From positions 682,001-746,000 of the forward strand of contig CAJNOJ010000017.1 in the NCBI GenBank assembly GCA_905250025.1: 64,000 nucleotides of DNA, given 5' to 3'. The stretch comes from Adineta ricciae. Taxonomy: Eukaryota; Rotifera; Eurotatoria; Adinetida; Adinetidae. Numbering within the stretch: the first letter of the stretch is position 1; every line of letters begins with the position of its first letter. The translations under genes were made by a program, and so were the position numbers. Shown here one piece after another: positions 61,595 to 64,000 of the stretch. Below the pieces are notes generated by a model that was given only the letters and a program-made list of their open reading frames with translations, had not been told where the DNA came from and did no database searches.

Positions 61595-62669
61595 ATGTAT
61601 CCCAACGTAATATTTCTACGTGCTCCGAATAATTCCAATACTTTATCTGTAAATATGACTGCATCTGTTGCTAATCATCGTTCTGTGAAACTCGCGATTC
61701 TCTTGCCTTGTCAAGTATTGTCACTTTTATTCTCCTTATTCATATTCATGAATGTCGTATATGGCTCATATAAACTATTTCGACCAGTCCGAAACCATTT
61801 TATTGCAGTTTTATTGATAACAAGTTTCATTCAAGTATCAACAGAGTTATCCATGGTTGAAAGCTATTTACATACAGGTGTTGTGCGTCCATCTACACCA
61901 AGTTATTGTTCATTCTTCAATTGGTTTGAATTCTCATTAAATGGTATCAGTTTACATGTTAGTAAGTCATTTGTTTTTATTAAATTTTACTCAAATGGCA
62001 TAATCTACGATGTTTCATTTAGTGTTTTGGACATCGATTGAACGGCATATTCTCATATTTTCTCATGTGAGCCTTCGCACTCCGTGGAAATGTCTTCTAT
62101 TTCATTATATACCGTTACTTGTGAGTGTTGCGTACGCACCAAGTATTTATGGCTACTTTATTTTTATCTATGAATGCGTCAATCACTGGGATTACAATGA
62201 ATTGCTTTGTACAGCACCGTGTTTCTATCAAAATAAACTTCTTGGCATTATCACATGGTTAGCTAATATAATTATCCCTGCGTTTTCAATTGCAATAGCG
62301 AATATGATCTTAATCATTCGTGTGACATGTCGGTCTGCGGATCTACAAGTAAATATTCGACGAATGAAAAAGAATCGTAAGATGACGATTCAATTACTCG
62401 GTATTTCTTCACTTTTTCTGATCTTTTGGTTGCCAATATCAGTAACGGGTTTGATTCAACAATTTATCTCTCCAACTTTCTTGATCGATGTACAATTCAA
62501 TGTTTTCTTTTATTTAATCTATTTTATTCAACTTTTTCTTCCATTTGTCTGTTTCGTATCTTTACCCGAACTGAAAAGTCGAATTAAGCAATCCATTCGA
62601 CGTCTCCAAGGACGAAACGCCATCGGTGATATGATAACTCTACAGATGGCTCCCACAATACAATACTAA
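61595..62669 (+). CDS. orphan seven-transmembrane receptor
   Basis: Two exons (61595-61961, 62023-62669) encode 337 residues. An extracellular N-tail with NNS, NMT-type glycosylation sites is followed by seven hydrophobic segments. TM3 ends in SIERHILIF, an ERH version of the DRY motif, and the intron falls just before it. Two extracellular cysteines (SYCSF before TM3 and LLCTAPC in loop 2) could form the conserved disulfide. A basic ICL3 (RRMKKNRKMT) precedes TM6 with FWLPISV. The GN of TM1, LAxxD of TM2 and NPxxY of TM7 are absent. This looks like a lineage-specific rhodopsin-type receptor, perhaps chemosensory; the ligand is unknown. Phase is exact across the 61-nt intron. Confidence 0.8.
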
Positions 62670-63125
62670 CTTTTGTGAAATGTTGAAATCTCAAACAGTA
62701 ATGCTGCGTTGTCATCTCCAATCTCATACGATCAATAAATCATTGCATAGCTATGTTAGATGATTATGAGATTTATCCTACTTATATTCCAAGAGTAGCA
62801 TGACTGTTTGTGTTTAGATTCGAATAATCAGTGACGCCATCGATCACAGTATTGCTATTCGAATTCATTGTATTATTAATATTTCTCATCAATTATGGAT
62901 TGATTGTGTATTCACTGATTTACAAGAACAAATATTTCTATACTACTGCATTCATATTCAAAAAACAAGAATATTTACTAGCAATATATTTCATAAACGA
63001 AATCTTTTCGATGCTCGTTGTAAATCGGGTTTATCTGAAGATTTATTTCAAAACGAACCATTAGACAACATTAAAACCGAGCGAATGCACAAGTCTGTTT
63101 TTAGTTTTGTATTGCACCGTAATAT
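62670..63125. other. convergent intergenic region
   Basis: 3' flanks of the orphan receptor and the cystine-knot-like gene. An open plus-strand frame at 62831-63064 with a hydrophobic start (ITVLLFEFIVLLIFLINYG) lacks an ATG and is not called. Confidence 0.4.
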
Positions 63126-63476
63126 TTATCCACGAGCAACACAATGGCGGCCTCGTTTTGCATTACCATCGTAGCACATTAAGCCAGGACAACATGGTGG
63201 TAAATTAGGACCACAAGTCCAGATGTGTGGGAGACACATTTGTTGAAATTGTCCCGGTTGTTGGTGTTGCATCGGAAAAAATGGAAACATTTGTTGTTGA
63301 CGAATAGCGTATTCATCATCCAAATTTCCGTGTTTCATTGTGTCTTGATGCGCTGACCGTTGTTTCGCGTACATGCTCAAAAACCGTTCGTAATCATTTG
63401 TTGGAGGATTTGGATATGCAAACAGTAGTGGTAAGAATAGAAGAAAAAAGTATTGAACTAACTTCATTTGTTGCAT
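63126..63476 (-). CDS. secreted cystine-knot-like peptide precursor
   Basis: A single-exon 116-residue protein. The signal peptide (residues about 4-20, LVQYFFLLFLPLLFA) is followed by a Gln/Met-rich propeptide-like middle and a C-terminal module with six cysteines spaced C-x6-C-x6-C-C-x4-C-x10-C. That is the C-C-CC-C-C framework of inhibitor cystine knots, found in many invertebrate secreted peptides with roles in defence, signalling or ion-channel binding, and in agouti-type proteins. A KR site lies inside the last loop. Which role applies here cannot be told from sequence, and a venom-like role should not be assumed. The fold is inferred from cysteine spacing only. Confidence 0.72.
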   Translation of the reverse strand: MQQMKLVQYFFLLFLPLLFAYPNPPTNDYERFLSMYAKQRSAHQDTMKHGNLDDEYAIRQQQMFPFFPMQHQQPGQFQQMCLPHIWTCGPNLPPCCPGLMCYDGNAKRGRHCVARG

Positions 63477-64000
63477 TTGAATTTATTCGATATAAAAATA
63501 AAAATAAGGGTTTAGATACGCGTGCAGTTTCGTTACTGGCAAGTGTCAATATAATAGTGTAATGATCTGTGTGTGCGTACGTGTGCAGTTTATATCTATT
63601 TATCAGCGATCGAAGATAGAGATAGAAAAAAAAAGAGATTACATGTAATTCCGCTTGTCATATGTGTAAGAAGATCTGCCTATAGAGTTGTTAAAAAAGA
63701 GAGAAAATGCTATAGTACTGAGAGTGCGAAACATAAAGTGTCGTAGTACTTAATCACGAGGAAAACCGATGACGTCTTTCAGATCAAGCACAGAATTATG
63801 ATTAGCATCGAACATAACTCGAACACTACAATCATAATTAAATATATGAAGTTCTCTAAATATTCGCGTAACTGACAGCAGAGCTGAGCTGACGTGCGTT
63901 GTTGTCAAAGACAAGTCAAATATTTGCATGACGTCAGAAAAAACTATTGATTTCAAACGAACATCAGTTGTAAATGAGTAACATTTTTAAACACTCTCTA
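63477..64000. other. window end; possible partial ORF
   Basis: Besides the promoter of the cystine-knot-like gene, a minus-strand frame at 63750-63929 could be a last exon (see separate entry). Confidence 0.4.
63750..63929 (-). CDS. doubtful ORF with EF-hand-like loop, possibly a terminal exon
   Basis: From the ATG at 63929 the frame codes 59 residues ending DVIGFPRD. Near the end D-A-N-H-N-S-V-L-D-L-K-D has acidic or amide residues at loop positions 1, 3, 5, 9 and 12, as in a Ca2+-binding EF-hand or dockerin loop. There is no flanking EF helix pair. It may be the 3' exon of a gene beyond the window, or chance. Confidence 0.3.
   Translation of the reverse strand: MQIFDLSLTTTHVSSALLSVTRIFRELHIFNYDCSVRVMFDANHNSVLDLKDVIGFPRD

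Noticed and set aside
1-64000. CRISPR arrays, insertion sequences, operons, integrases
   Set aside because: No regularly spaced repeats, transposase or integrase ORFs or terminal inverted repeats were seen; gene structure is eukaryotic throughout.

Overview
The window is nuclear DNA of a small-genome animal, most likely a bdelloid rotifer (Adineta/Rotaria type). It is AT-rich. Coding exons are joined by very short GT-AG introns (mostly 38-70 nt). Animal genes (synaptotagmin 1, an amine GPCR, an Aster-like VASt protein) sit beside genes that look foreign to animals: a tandem pair of secreted bacterial-type D,D-carboxypeptidases and an intronless fungal-type PAP2 phosphatase. A eukaryotic RNA-dependent RNA polymerase is also present. 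The species call is inference; no rRNA or mitochondrial marker is present. All gene models below were assembled by joining exons by eye where splice sites and reading phase agree.

Layout. 1-6 kb: the edge of a secreted Cys-rich protein gene, tRNA-Ser(GCT), a short acidic secreted protein, a Gly/Met-rich repeat protein and two unknown genes, all on the minus strand. 6.8-16 kb, plus strand: a 16-exon RdRP, a MAIP1/Tim44-like mitochondrial protein and an F-box protein. 16.7-22.4 kb, minus: a histamine-H1-like GPCR with what look like two alternative first-exon modules. 24.2-26.7 kb, minus: a coiled-coil protein and a VASt-TM (Aster-like) sterol-transfer protein without a GRAM domain. 27.3-30.7 kb, minus: the two D,D-carboxypeptidases. 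31.7-36.9 kb, minus: a fucosyltransferase-like type II membrane enzyme and a secreted discoidin-domain protein. 37-40.6 kb is gene-poor. 40.7-41.3 kb holds a disordered protein gene. 42-48.4 kb holds a small secreted protein and two Gly/Ser-rich secreted repeat proteins in a roughly 1.2-kb segmental duplication. 48.7-52.4 kb, minus: a divergent Na,K-ATPase-type P-ATPase. 53.9-55 kb, plus: the PAP2 phosphatase. 56.8-59.6 kb, plus: synaptotagmin 1. 61.6-62.7 kb, plus: an orphan seven-helix receptor. 63.1-63.5 kb, minus: a secreted cystine-knot-like peptide.

There is no operon logic. Themes recur across neighbours: signalling and secretion (two GPCRs, synaptotagmin, precursor-like secreted peptides), carbohydrate and cell-wall recognition (D,D-carboxypeptidases, discoidin protein, fucosyltransferase), and membrane lipid handling (PAP2, VASt protein). 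The strongest candidates for new biology are the alternative TM1 modules of the H1-like receptor, the P-ATPase with a rewritten ion site, and the patchily homogenised pair of horizontally acquired carboxypeptidases.
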